This document shows, in pieces, positions 21,849 through 29,880 of a stretch of DNA of 64,000 nt. The DNA is from Azotosporobacter soli. Lineage in GTDB: Bacteria; Bacillota; Negativicutes; SG130. Under the pieces are notes generated by a model. It did not search any database and was not told the DNA's origin. It saw only the letters and a list, made by a program, of their open reading frames with translations. Each line of letters begins with the position of its first letter. The stretch's first letter is position 1. The stretch lies in assembly GCF_030542965.1 (NCBI RefSeq), contig NZ_JAUAOA010000002.1, forward strand, positions 186,001-250,000, read 5' to 3'. The translations under genes were made by a program, and so were the position numbers.

Positions 21849-23018
21849 TCATTGCACCGCCGACGCGCCCTGCGCCAGCTTCATTTTTAAAACGTCGATC
21901 GCCTTCTCTAAGACAAGGTCATTCTGCCCCGCTTCCTTGCCGCCTTCGACCGGGATGTCGGGTTCGATGCCGACGCCGTTGATCGAACGGTCTTTCGGCG
22001 TCAGATATTTGGCAATCGTCAGTTTGACGGCGCCGCCGTTAATCAGCATCGGTTTAATCGTCTGCACCGAGCCTTTGCCGTACGTCTTGCTGCCGACCAA
22101 CACGCCGACGCCCGTATCCTGCAGCGCTCCGGCAACGATTTCCGAGGCGCTTGCGCTGCCGCCGTTAACCAGTACCGCGACGCTGTACTTGGCGTCCTGC
22201 AGCGTCGAAGAATGCACTTCACGCTGTCCGTCGCGCGTCACGACCGAGACGATCGGGCCTTTCGGCACCATTTTTCCGGCCACTTTTACCGACTGATCGA
22301 GCAGTCCGCCCGGATTATCGCGCAAATCGAGAACCAGCGCCTTCATACCAGCCTGCTCAAGTTCACGGAATTTGGCATCAAAATCGGCGCCGGTATGTTC
22401 ATTGAACATCGAGATGCGGATATAGCCCAAGTCACCCGACAGCATTTTTCCCGCCACCGTCTTGATTTCAATCTTCGCTCGAGTCAGCGTATACTCTTTC
22501 GGCTCTTCTTCGCCGCGCCGCACGGTCAAGACAACTTTCGTCCCTTCGTCGCCGCGAATCTTACCGACCGCTTCGTCGAGCGCCATGTCTTTGGTGTCTT
22601 TGCCGTCAATGCGCAGCACCTGGTCGCCGCTCTTGATGCCGGCCTTTTCGCCCGGTGTTCCTTCAATCGGCGCGACAACGGTCAGCATCTTGTCCTTGAC
22701 GCCGATCACAACGCCGATTCCGCCAAAGGAACCATTGGTCTCGAGCAGAAATTCCTTATACATTTTTTCATCCATATACAGGGAATGCGGATCGCCGAGC
22801 GATTTAACCATGCCCTGGATCGCACCCTGCACCAGCATTTCACTCTGCACCGGCTCCACATACTGCGTGCGCAGCATCTTCATCGTCCGCTGCAGACGAA
22901 GCACCGCGCCAAAATCGCCGGTATCGAGCCCCATCAAATAAAGCATGCCGCCCACCGTGCCGGTCATCGTCAAAAACACCAAAAGAATCGCGCTGATAAT
23001 GAGTTTGCTGCGTTTCAA
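21849..23018 (-). CDS. ctpA: C-terminal processing peptidase (S41 family)
   Basis: 389 residues from a TTG at 23016-23018 (MKRSKLIISAILLVF), which has GAGGTGG at correct spacing; the upstream in-frame extension lacks coding character and crosses the upstream terminator. Signal anchor at about 5-27; PDZ domain at about 90-175 (GSFGGIGVVIGVKD, GEKAGIKSGDQVLRIDG); S41 protease core with the catalytic Ser in NGGSASASEIVAGAL and Lys in SKTYGKGSVQTI. It is an extracytoplasmic carboxyl-terminal protease. In Firmicutes it sits between the FtsEX/LytM genes and minJ, as here, where it is linked to envelope or sporulation signalling. Confidence 0.92.
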   Translation of the reverse strand: MKRSKLIISAILLVFLTMTGTVGGMLYLMGLDTGDFGAVLRLQRTMKMLRTQYVEPVQSEMLVQGAIQGMVKSLGDPHSLYMDEKMYKEFLLETNGSFGGIGVVIGVKDKMLTVVAPIEGTPGEKAGIKSGDQVLRIDGKDTKDMALDEAVGKIRGDEGTKVVLTVRRGEEEPKEYTLTRAKIEIKTVAGKMLSGDLGYIRISMFNEHTGADFDAKFRELEQAGMKALVLDLRDNPGGLLDQSVKVAGKMVPKGPIVSVVTRDGQREVHSSTLQDAKYSVAVLVNGGSASASEIVAGALQDTGVGVLVGSKTYGKGSVQTIKPMLINGGAVKLTIAKYLTPKDRSINGVGIEPDIPVEGGKEAGQNDLVLEKAIDVLKMKLAQGASAVQ

Positions 23019-23042
23019 TCCATCCACCTCAATTATAGTAAA

Positions 23043-23066
23043 ATAGGGTGCCCAAGCGGGCACCCT
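23043..23066 (-). terminator. Terminator between envC-like gene and ctpA
   Basis: GGGTGCCC (23046-23053) and GGGCACCC (23058-23065) around AAGC, then TATTTTA on the minus strand. A TATAAT-like box just downstream (about 23033) could start ctpA transcription. Confidence 0.75.
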
Positions 23067-23076
23067 GCTCTTCGAT

Positions 23077-24204
23077 CTACGGCAAATAGCCAGTGGGATC
23101 CACCGGCGAACCGCCTTGGCGAACCTCGAAATGCACATGGGGTCCGGTGGAATAGCCGGTCGAACCGGCACGGGCAATCATCTGTCCTTTCGACACCGCC
23201 TGCCCCTCGCTGACGACCAGTTCCGAATTATGACCATACAGCGTCTGTAAGCCATTGCTGTGTTCAATGATGACCGCCTTACCATAACCGCCGAGCCAGT
23301 CGGCATGTACGACTACGCCGCCATCGGCCGCCACTACCGTATCGCCATAATCGGCGGCGATATCGAGACCGCTATGGAAACGGGCGCTGCCGAAGACCGG
23401 ATGCGTCCGCCAGCCGAACGGCGATGTGATTTCCCCGTTAATCGGCCACATCATTGAACCGCTGCTGACCGCCGGACCTTTCTTCCCGCCGCCGTTTTGA
23501 CGGTTGCGCAGCATCTGCTCGATGCGCCGCGACGTATCCATCAGCTCATTATACGCCTGTTCGGCGATTTCCTTTTCGCCGACCGCCATATTGAGCATTT
23601 CTTTTTGTTCATTGCGGCGCGCTTCGATGATCTTTTTCCGCTCATCGGCCGCACGCTTCAATTCCAGGATGACGGCCCGATCCTGTTCGAGCTCTTCCTT
23701 CTTCTGCATGACCAATTGACGTTCGGCTTTGACCTTGACGATCAGCTCCACGTCGCGGTTGATGACGCGTTTCAATAAGTCCATCCGGGTGGTAAAATCG
23801 CCAAAATCGCTCGCACCGAGCAATACGTCAAGATAGCTCAGCTGACCGTTTTGATAAATATCCCGGATCCGCTTGTCAAGCACCTTGCTCCGCTCTGCCA
23901 GACGGCCTTCCGCCTGGACGAGAATGACTTTGTTCGCTTCGATCTGGCTTTCGGTCTGGCTCAGTTGGGCCTGAATGCTTTTGTATTCCTTCTGCGCGGT
24001 TTCCAAATCGGATTGTATGCCCTGCAGCCTTCCCGATACGCTATTCACCTTTTCCTGCGCCTGCGCCGCCTTGTTCTGTTGCGACTGCATTTGCTGCTGA
24101 ACCTGCTGGTGCTGCTCTTCAAGCTCATTCGCCAACACCGGCGCAACGAGTCCGCTCAGCATCGCTCCGGTCACTAAAATCGCCGCATAATTTCGGAATT
24201 TCAA
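23077..24204 (-). CDS. EnvC-like murein hydrolase factor with LytM (M23) domain
   Basis: 375 residues. Signal peptide (1-25, ending PVLANE); long coiled coil about 28-245 rich in Gln/Glu/Lys; linker; LytM/M23 domain about 265-375. The zinc ligands are present (FHSGLDIA, GPHVHFEVR), so unlike E. coli EnvC this domain may be catalytically active. Encoded right after ftsX, it is the expected periplasmic partner of FtsEX, coupling division ATPase activity to peptidoglycan splitting (inference from family and order). Confidence 0.9.
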   Translation of the reverse strand: MKFRNYAAILVTGAMLSGLVAPVLANELEEQHQQVQQQMQSQQNKAAQAQEKVNSVSGRLQGIQSDLETAQKEYKSIQAQLSQTESQIEANKVILVQAEGRLAERSKVLDKRIRDIYQNGQLSYLDVLLGASDFGDFTTRMDLLKRVINRDVELIVKVKAERQLVMQKKEELEQDRAVILELKRAADERKKIIEARRNEQKEMLNMAVGEKEIAEQAYNELMDTSRRIEQMLRNRQNGGGKKGPAVSSGSMMWPINGEITSPFGWRTHPVFGSARFHSGLDIAADYGDTVVAADGGVVVHADWLGGYGKAVIIEHSNGLQTLYGHNSELVVSEGQAVSKGQMIARAGSTGYSTGPHVHFEVRQGGSPVDPTGYLP

Positions 24205-24255
24205 ATCCTCATCCCTCCTGTCCTTACCTCTTAGCTCTTAATCCTTAGCCGCAAA

Positions 24256-25143
24256 TTATACATCCATAAAGCGCCGCAGCGAAATCGTGCTGCCCAGCGC
24301 GCCGATGCCGGTACCTAAGAGAACCAGCACTACACTCAGATTCGTAATAAACGGGTATTTCGGAATCAACGGCAAAAATGCCAGCGAATCATGCACCTGG
24401 TTGACTAGCGCTCCATACGTCTGGTTTAAAAGAAGCACCGCCAACAGTGCGCCGCCAAAGCCAAGCATCATCCCTTCGATCAAGAACGGCCAGCGGATGA
24501 ACCAGTCGGTCGCGCCGACATATTTCATGATGCCGATCTCGCGCCGTCTGGCAAAAACCGTCAGGCGAATCGTATTCGAGATGATGAACAGCGCCGCCAG
24601 CGCCAGGAAGATGATCAAAACCAGGCCAAAAATCCGGATCATTTTCGTCAGCGTGAACAGCTGTTCCACCACGTCCTGACCGAATTTGGCGTTTTCGACG
24701 CCCTTCAGCTGGCCGATCGCCTGCGCCACCGGTTTGACGCGCTCCGGCTGCTCGACCTTTACTTCAAACGCATTCGGCAGCGGGTTTCCGTCGCCCAAAG
24801 CATTCAGCAAGCCTTTTTGATCGCCTAAACGATCCTTGAAGCGTTTCATCGCTTCATCTTTGGTGACAAACGTCACCTGAACGACGCCCGGTAATTTGCT
24901 GATCCGCGTTCCGACTTCGCGCATTTCGAGATCGCTTTGATTATCCTGAAGAAAGACCGATATCTGAACCTGCGATTCCAGGTTGGAGGCCATGTTGTTC
25001 AGATTCAGCACCATCACGAGGAACATGCCGAGAATCAAAAGCGACAAGGCCACTGTGCTGATCGAGGCGAAACTCATCAGGCTGTTGCGTTTTAACGAGA
25101 CCACCGCATCTTTGATGAAATATTCCCAGGTACTAATCTTCAT
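24256..25143 (-). CDS. ftsX: Cell-division ABC transporter-like permease FtsX
   Basis: 295 residues from the ATG at 25141-25143 (MKISTWEYFIKDAVVSLKRN); this start overlaps the ftsE stop by 11 bases and has GGGAGGAC upstream. TM1 is about 25-47, then an extracytoplasmic domain (about 50-165) and three C-terminal helices with the FtsX/MacB block FARRREIGIMKYVGATDWFI. With FtsE it forms the type VII-like mechanotransmitter that activates murein hydrolases, consistent with the EnvC-like gene next in line. Confidence 0.95.
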   Translation of the reverse strand: MKISTWEYFIKDAVVSLKRNSLMSFASISTVALSLLILGMFLVMVLNLNNMASNLESQVQISVFLQDNQSDLEMREVGTRISKLPGVVQVTFVTKDEAMKRFKDRLGDQKGLLNALGDGNPLPNAFEVKVEQPERVKPVAQAIGQLKGVENAKFGQDVVEQLFTLTKMIRIFGLVLIIFLALAALFIISNTIRLTVFARRREIGIMKYVGATDWFIRWPFLIEGMMLGFGGALLAVLLLNQTYGALVNQVHDSLAFLPLIPKYPFITNLSVVLVLLGTGIGALGSTISLRRFMDV

Positions 25144-25819
25144 AGCCGTATAGTCCTCCCGTCTGGTCACGGACAATGCGGCCCTTTTCAATCGCAATGA
25201 CCCGTTTGCGCATCGCATCCACGACGGTTTTATCATGGGTCGCCATGACCATCGTGGTGCCGTCCTTGTTGATCCGTTCGAATATCTTCATGATTTCCCA
25301 GGACGTTTCCGGATCCAGATTGCCGGTCGGTTCGTCGGCAATCACGATCGCCGGTTTGTTGACGATCGCCCGTGCAATCGCGACGCGCTGCTGTTCGCCG
25401 CCGGAGAGTTCGGTCGGGAAATGTTTCGTCTTGTGACGCAAGCCGACCAAATCGAGCACATGATAGACCCGTTTTTGAATTTCGCGGCGCGGCGCTTCAA
25501 TAACCTGCATCGCAAACGCGACATTTTCATAAATGGTCTTTTTCGGCAGCAGACGATAATCCTGAAAGACGATACCGAGACTGCGGCGCAGAAAAGGAAC
25601 ATCTTCATTCGCCAGTTCACTGACGTTGCGTCCGTTAACAATCAGATGACCGCGCGTCGGCAACTCTTCGCGAAACAACAATTTAATAAAGGTTGATTTT
25701 CCCGCGCCGCTCGGCCCGACGACAAAAAGAAAATCGCCGCGCGGAATCGTGATGTTAATATCGGACAAGGCTACCGAGCCATTGTCATAAATCTTAGTTA
25801 CGCCATCCATTTCAATCAA
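25133..25819 (-). CDS. ftsE: Cell-division ATP-binding protein FtsE
   Basis: 228 residues, one ABC ATPase domain: Walker A VGPSGAGKSTFIK, Q-loop FQDYRLLP, signature [14 protein letters not shown], Walker B AIVIADEPTGNLDPE, H-loop MATHD. It is the cytoplasmic ATPase of FtsEX, translationally coupled to ftsX. Confidence 0.96.
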   Translation of the reverse strand: MIEMDGVTKIYDNGSVALSDINITIPRGDFLFVVGPSGAGKSTFIKLLFREELPTRGHLIVNGRNVSELANEDVPFLRRSLGIVFQDYRLLPKKTIYENVAFAMQVIEAPRREIQKRVYHVLDLVGLRHKTKHFPTELSGGEQQRVAIARAIVNKPAIVIADEPTGNLDPETSWEIMKIFERINKDGTTMVMATHDKTVVDAMRKRVIAIEKGRIVRDQTGGLYGYED

Positions 25820-25916
25820 AGTTTTGCCACTCCCACCGTGAAAAATCGTAATAAACTATCCTGTTTTAAGTTAGACGCCGATCGAAAAATCCCTTTATTT
25901 TTAATAAAATTATTAG

Positions 25917-25996
25917 CTCGTGGCTAGGGAGGCTATGAGCTTATGGCTTATGGCTCAAAGCGGTCCTGCCCGTTCCGCCATGCGCCATCTGCCCGT
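25917..25996 (+). repeat. Family B heptad repeat, copy B3
   Basis: GGCTAGGGAGGCTATGAGC, TTATGGCTTATGGCTC and then GGTCCTGCCCGTTCCGCC, between the ftsE start and the transketolase stop. Confidence 0.65.
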
Positions 25997-26000
25997 TTTC

Positions 26001-26066
26001 CCCTTTGCCTTTGCGGTCGAATCCGTTCAACCGCAAAGGCAAAGGGCGGTGTGCGACCACCGCCCT
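26001..26066 (-). terminator. Tandem hairpins downstream of transketolase genes
   Basis: GGGCGGTG (26044-26051) with CACCGCCC (26058-26065), next to a perfect 16-base inverted repeat CCCTTTGCCTTTGCGG (26001-26016) and its complement (26031-26046). The two structures share GGG and are mutually exclusive at that point. The T-tract is weak (TTTGCCTTTG), so termination is probable rather than certain. Confidence 0.6.
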
Positions 26067-26078
26067 GATCCAACGACG

Positions 26079-27017
26079 CTATGCCTTGCGGCTGATCGCC
26101 TTTTTTGCTGCGGCTACGATATCGTTAGCCGTCAAGCCGTATTTCACCAGCAAATCGCCGGGCGTACCCGATTCGCCAAAGGTGTCTTTTACGCCAACCC
26201 GTTCCATCGGCGCCGGCGTGGTTTCCGCCAATACTTCAGCCACGGCGCTGCCGAGACCGCCAATCACGCTGTGTTCCTCGCAGCTCACCAGCGCGCCGGT
26301 TTCTTTGGCCGCTTTCGCAATCGCGTCGCGGTCAATCGGTTTGATCGTATGGATATTCAGCACGCGCGCGCTAATGCCTTCTTCAGCCAAGGTCTTGGCC
26401 GCTTCGAGCGCCGCCGAGACCATGATTCCGGTAGCCGCCAGCGTGACATCCTTGCCGTCAGCCAATTGCAGCGCTTTGCCGTGCGCAAACTGATAGCCTT
26501 CGCCAACCACATCCGGCACAGCCATGCGGCCGAGGCGGAGATAAACCGGTCCGTTATGCTTTGCGGCAAATTCGACCGCCTGACGAGTTTCTTCGGCGTC
26601 AGCCGGTACGATGACCGTCATGTTCGGCAGACTGCGCATCAGCGAAATATCCTCGATCGATTGATGCGATGCACCGTCCTCGCCGACCGTCAGACCCGCA
26701 TGCGTCGCCGCCACTTTGACGTTCAGCTTCGGATAGCAAATTGAGTTGCGCACTTGCTCAAACGCACGACCGGTTGCAAACATGGCAAAGGTGGATACGA
26801 ATGGAATCTTGCCGCTGGCAGCCAGGCCCGCCGCAATCCCCATCATATTCTGCTCGGCAATGCCGACATTGATGAATCGATCCGGATGCGCTTTCGCAAA
26901 TACAACCGTCTTCGTTGATTTAGACAGGTCGGCATCCAATACCACTACCGCCTGATTCTTGTCGCCCAGTTCTTTCAGGCTGTCGCCGTATGCTTCACGT
27001 GTAGCTAATTTTCCCAT
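26079..27017 (-). CDS. Transketolase, C-terminal subunit (Pyr + C domains)
   Basis: 312 residues. It contains the pyrimidine-binding domain (VVLDADLSKSTKT; GIAEQNMMGIAAGLA, with the conserved Glu that activates thiamine diphosphate) and the C-terminal domain (NIHTIKPIDRDAI, CEEHSVIGGLGSAVAEV). It pairs with the N-terminal subunit encoded 15 bases upstream, together forming a split transketolase as in many archaea and Firmicutes. It transfers two-carbon ketol units in the pentose-phosphate pathway. AGGTG before the ATG. A second, diverged pair is at 60.5-62.2 kb. Confidence 0.92.
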   Translation of the reverse strand: MGKLATREAYGDSLKELGDKNQAVVVLDADLSKSTKTVVFAKAHPDRFINVGIAEQNMMGIAAGLAASGKIPFVSTFAMFATGRAFEQVRNSICYPKLNVKVAATHAGLTVGEDGASHQSIEDISLMRSLPNMTVIVPADAEETRQAVEFAAKHNGPVYLRLGRMAVPDVVGEGYQFAHGKALQLADGKDVTLAATGIMVSAALEAAKTLAEEGISARVLNIHTIKPIDRDAIAKAAKETGALVSCEEHSVIGGLGSAVAEVLAETTPAPMERVGVKDTFGESGTPGDLLVKYGLTANDIVAAAKKAISRKA

Positions 27018-27032
27018 GATTCACACCTCCCC

Positions 27033-27878
27033 TTAGTCGTCCAAATCTTCGAGTTCTTGAATGAACAATTCGCATTCCTGCTGGCTCGGCGCTTTGCCAT
27101 GCCAGTCGACTGCGTTTTCCATCTTGCAAACGCCTTTACCCTTGACGGTCTTCGCGACGATGACCGTCGGACGGCCTTTATGCGCTTTGGCTTCCTGCAG
27201 TGCGGCATAAATCGCCTGATGATCGTGTCCGTCAATCTGCAGCACATTCCAGCCGAACGCCTGCCATTTTTCCGGAATCGGCAGCGGCGACATGACTTGT
27301 TCGATCGGTCCGTCAATTTGCAAACCGTTGAAATCGACAAAGGCGGTCAGATTGTCCAATTTATAATGCGCGGCAAACATGGCTGCTTCCCAGACCATGC
27401 CTTCCTGCAGTTCACCGTCGCCGAGCACGGCGTATACACGGCTGCTGCGGCCATCCATGCGTGCGGCCAGCGCCATGCCGGAAGCAGCGCTGAGACCCTG
27501 TCCGAGCGAACCAGTCGACATGTCGATGCCCGGCAAATCCTTGATGCTCGGATGTCCCTGCATCCGGCTGTTGATCTTACGCAGCGTCAGAAGTTCCTCT
27601 TCGGGGAAAAAGCCTTTCGCTGCCAATGTTGCATATAGCACCGGAGCGGCATGTCCTTTGGACAATACGAAGCGATCCCGTAAAGGATCCTGTGGATTCT
27701 TGGCATCCACCTTCATCTCCGCAAAATATAAGGTGGCCAAAATGTCGGTAGCGGAAAGAGAACCGCCAGGGTGACCGGATTTTGCTTCGCTGACCATAGC
27801 GATGATATTCCGGCGGATGACCCGGGCCTTAGCCTGCAGGTCGCTGATCTGTTCCGGCGTAAGTTTGTCTGCCATCAT
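27033..27878 (-). CDS. Transketolase, N-terminal subunit (thiamine-diphosphate domain)
   Basis: 281 residues. The TPP-binding motif GDGELQEGMVWEAAMFA carries GDG and the metal ligands, and an ordered substrate region is VLSKGHAAPVLYATLAAKG with catalytic His. SEAKSGHPGGSLSATDILA at the start is typical. Two adjacent ATG codons are possible after AGGAGG; the outer one is used. It forms the heteromer with the following gene and is presumably the housekeeping transketolase of this organism. Confidence 0.92.
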   Translation of the reverse strand: MMADKLTPEQISDLQAKARVIRRNIIAMVSEAKSGHPGGSLSATDILATLYFAEMKVDAKNPQDPLRDRFVLSKGHAAPVLYATLAAKGFFPEEELLTLRKINSRMQGHPSIKDLPGIDMSTGSLGQGLSAASGMALAARMDGRSSRVYAVLGDGELQEGMVWEAAMFAAHYKLDNLTAFVDFNGLQIDGPIEQVMSPLPIPEKWQAFGWNVLQIDGHDHQAIYAALQEAKAHKGRPTVIVAKTVKGKGVCKMENAVDWHGKAPSQQECELFIQELEDLDD

Positions 27879-27933
27879 TAAATCCTCCTTGTCTCTTTTA
27901 CTGCTGTATTTCTACCATCTATGGACGCACTTC

Positions 27934-28782
27934 CTATTTTATCGGCGTCTCTTTGAATCCTTCGCCCAAGACTTCATGTGCATCCGCCACGATGACAAAC
28001 GCCTTGGGATCCAGTTGATAGACAATTTCTTTCAGCTGGCTGATTTCGCCCTGTCCGACGACGCTCAGCAGCATTTCCCGTTGATCGCCTGTATAACCGC
28101 CGCGCGCCTGCCAATAGGTCACGCCGCGATCCATCTGTTCGATGATCATATCGCCGACTTCCTGCGGCTTGTTGGAAACGACGAAGAACGCCTTCGCCGT
28201 AGTCGGTCCTTCCTGGACAAGATCAATGATTTGCGCGCAGACAAAAATCGAAATTAATGCATAAAGCGCCAGTTCCGGACTTTGAAAGACGACGCCGGCA
28301 AAGACGATGACGCCGAAATCCGACATCAAAAGAGCCTGCCCGATTCGAATGCCAAAGACCTTGTTCAAAATCGCCGCCATCAGCGCGGTTCCTGCAGTAT
28401 TGCCTTTGAAACGGAAAATAAGGCCGCAGCCAACACCGCCCACAACGCCGCCATAGAGCGAAGCCAGCAGTAAGTCATGCGTCATCACCGGCGTATACGG
28501 CGCGGTCACGTCAATGATGATCGAGAGCATCGCCGCGCCGTAGAGCGTGTTCATACCGTAACGCGCGCCGAGGATCTTTACGCCGATCAAGAATAACGGG
28601 ATGTTAAAGACCAGCATCACGACGCCGACCGGCCAGCCGGTCAGATGATAAAGTACGGTCGCCAAGCCGCTGATGCCGCCTGCAGCGACCTTGTTGGGAA
28701 TAAGGAACATGTTCAAACTGACGGCCAAAAGAAAAATCCCCACCGTCATGCCGATATAATCTTTCACTACTAATTTTTTCAT
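27934..28782 (-). CDS. YitT family membrane protein (DUF161 + DUF2179)
   Basis: 282 residues with five or six N-terminal helices (about 10-200; signature LIPNKVAAGGISGLATVLYH) and a C-terminal cytoplasmic DUF2179 domain (VVSNKPQEVGDMIIEQMDRG, GYTGDQREMLLSVV). The family is abundant in Firmicutes; transport is suspected but no substrate is known. It starts just after the csaB stop with AGGAGG inside the end of csaB, suggesting translational coupling. Confidence 0.9.
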   Translation of the reverse strand: MKKLVVKDYIGMTVGIFLLAVSLNMFLIPNKVAAGGISGLATVLYHLTGWPVGVVMLVFNIPLFLIGVKILGARYGMNTLYGAAMLSIIIDVTAPYTPVMTHDLLLASLYGGVVGGVGCGLIFRFKGNTAGTALMAAILNKVFGIRIGQALLMSDFGVIVFAGVVFQSPELALYALISIFVCAQIIDLVQEGPTTAKAFFVVSNKPQEVGDMIIEQMDRGVTYWQARGGYTGDQREMLLSVVGQGEISQLKEIVYQLDPKAFVIVADAHEVLGEGFKETPIK

Positions 28783-28784
28783 GC

Positions 28785-29879
28785 TTATCGCCTCCTGTCG
28801 GCCAATTCCAAGGCCAGTTCGGCGCTTAAAAGCGCTTTCTTACGTAAGCCGTTAAGCAGTGTCGCCCGCTCCTTCTCCTTTCCGTCGACCGTCAACAGCT
28901 GCCCTGCACGTGCCGCCAGATTCTGCGCCGTAACGGTCTCTAGACTCCCCACCGGCTGATCGCCAAGTGTCGCCAAGAATCGTTCGATCTTCGGATCGTA
29001 GGAAATGCCAAGCAGAGGAACTTGCATCACTGCGGCAAAAATCAGGGCATGCAGCCGGATGCCGATCAAGAGGTCCAGATTCCCTACGATGGACATCAGT
29101 TCGCTCGTCGTATAATCGCCTTCGAGCACCGTCACCTGACCGCCGATCTGTTCGGCCAAACGCTGCGATACCGCGCGGTCGTCCGGCCACTGCATCGGCA
29201 AGAGCACGATGCGCGCGCCTTGTTCTTGCTGCAGTCGGTGCGCCGCATCGATCAGCGCCTGCTGGTAATTTTCCCGGCCCTGCCAGTCGCGGGCCGAAAT
29301 CCCGATCAGCGGCGATACGCCCGCCACATTGTGCTGGCGCAGAATCGTCCGACCGAGATGCTTGTCGACCGGATGCAGCGCCAAGACCGGGTCGGCCGTG
29401 ACATGCACGGCCGGTTTCGTAATCTGCAAGCGCCGGAGTTCTTCGCGTGAACCTTCGTCGCGCACCGTGATCAGATCCACCTGGTTGCCCACGCGGCGCA
29501 TCACCGACTGCGCGAACGAACCGTTGACCGGCCCGATGCCCTGCGCATAAAGCATCACCTTCGTGCCTAAGCGTTTTGCCAGATAGATGATGCCGAGATA
29601 ATAATACAGGCTACGTTCACTGGTCACATCCTGCAGCAGGCTGCCGCCGCCGCTGATCAGAAGATCGCTTTTTGCCAGCGCCATTACGATGGCCGGCGCA
29701 TTCACCCGATCCACCGCTTTGACGCCATGGCGCTTTCGCGTATCGGCGGCGTTACCGGAGATCACGGTAATCCGCGCCGACGGATTCAGTTCGGTCAGCA
29801 CTTCGATCATGGCCGCCAGCATCGCTTCATCGCCGGCGTTGCCAAAACCGTAGTAACCGGAAATTACGATATCGGTCAT
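28785..29879 (-). CDS. csaB: Polysaccharide pyruvyl transferase CsaB
   Basis: 364 residues from the ATG at 29877-29879 (MTDIVISGYYGFGNAGDEAM), one base after the upstream stop. This glycine-rich start and the C-terminal GIRLHALIFAAVMQVPLLGISYDPK motif define the CsaB family, which transfers pyruvate from phosphoenolpyruvate to ManNAc of secondary cell-wall polymers so that SLH-domain proteins can bind. In Negativicutes, SLH proteins such as OmpM tether the outer membrane to the wall, so this gene may serve that anchor (established for the family, inferred here). Confidence 0.9.
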   Translation of the reverse strand: MTDIVISGYYGFGNAGDEAMLAAMIEVLTELNPSARITVISGNAADTRKRHGVKAVDRVNAPAIVMALAKSDLLISGGGSLLQDVTSERSLYYYLGIIYLAKRLGTKVMLYAQGIGPVNGSFAQSVMRRVGNQVDLITVRDEGSREELRRLQITKPAVHVTADPVLALHPVDKHLGRTILRQHNVAGVSPLIGISARDWQGRENYQQALIDAAHRLQQEQGARIVLLPMQWPDDRAVSQRLAEQIGGQVTVLEGDYTTSELMSIVGNLDLLIGIRLHALIFAAVMQVPLLGISYDPKIERFLATLGDQPVGSLETVTAQNLAARAGQLLTVDGKEKERATLLNGLRKKALLSAELALELADRRR

Positions 29880-29880
29880 A

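Noticed and set aside
23019-23177. Longer N terminus for CtpA
   Set aside because: The extension is Arg/Pro-rich, lacks an RBS, spans the terminator at 23043-23066 and overlaps the envC-like 3' end; the TTG start gives a clean signal anchor.
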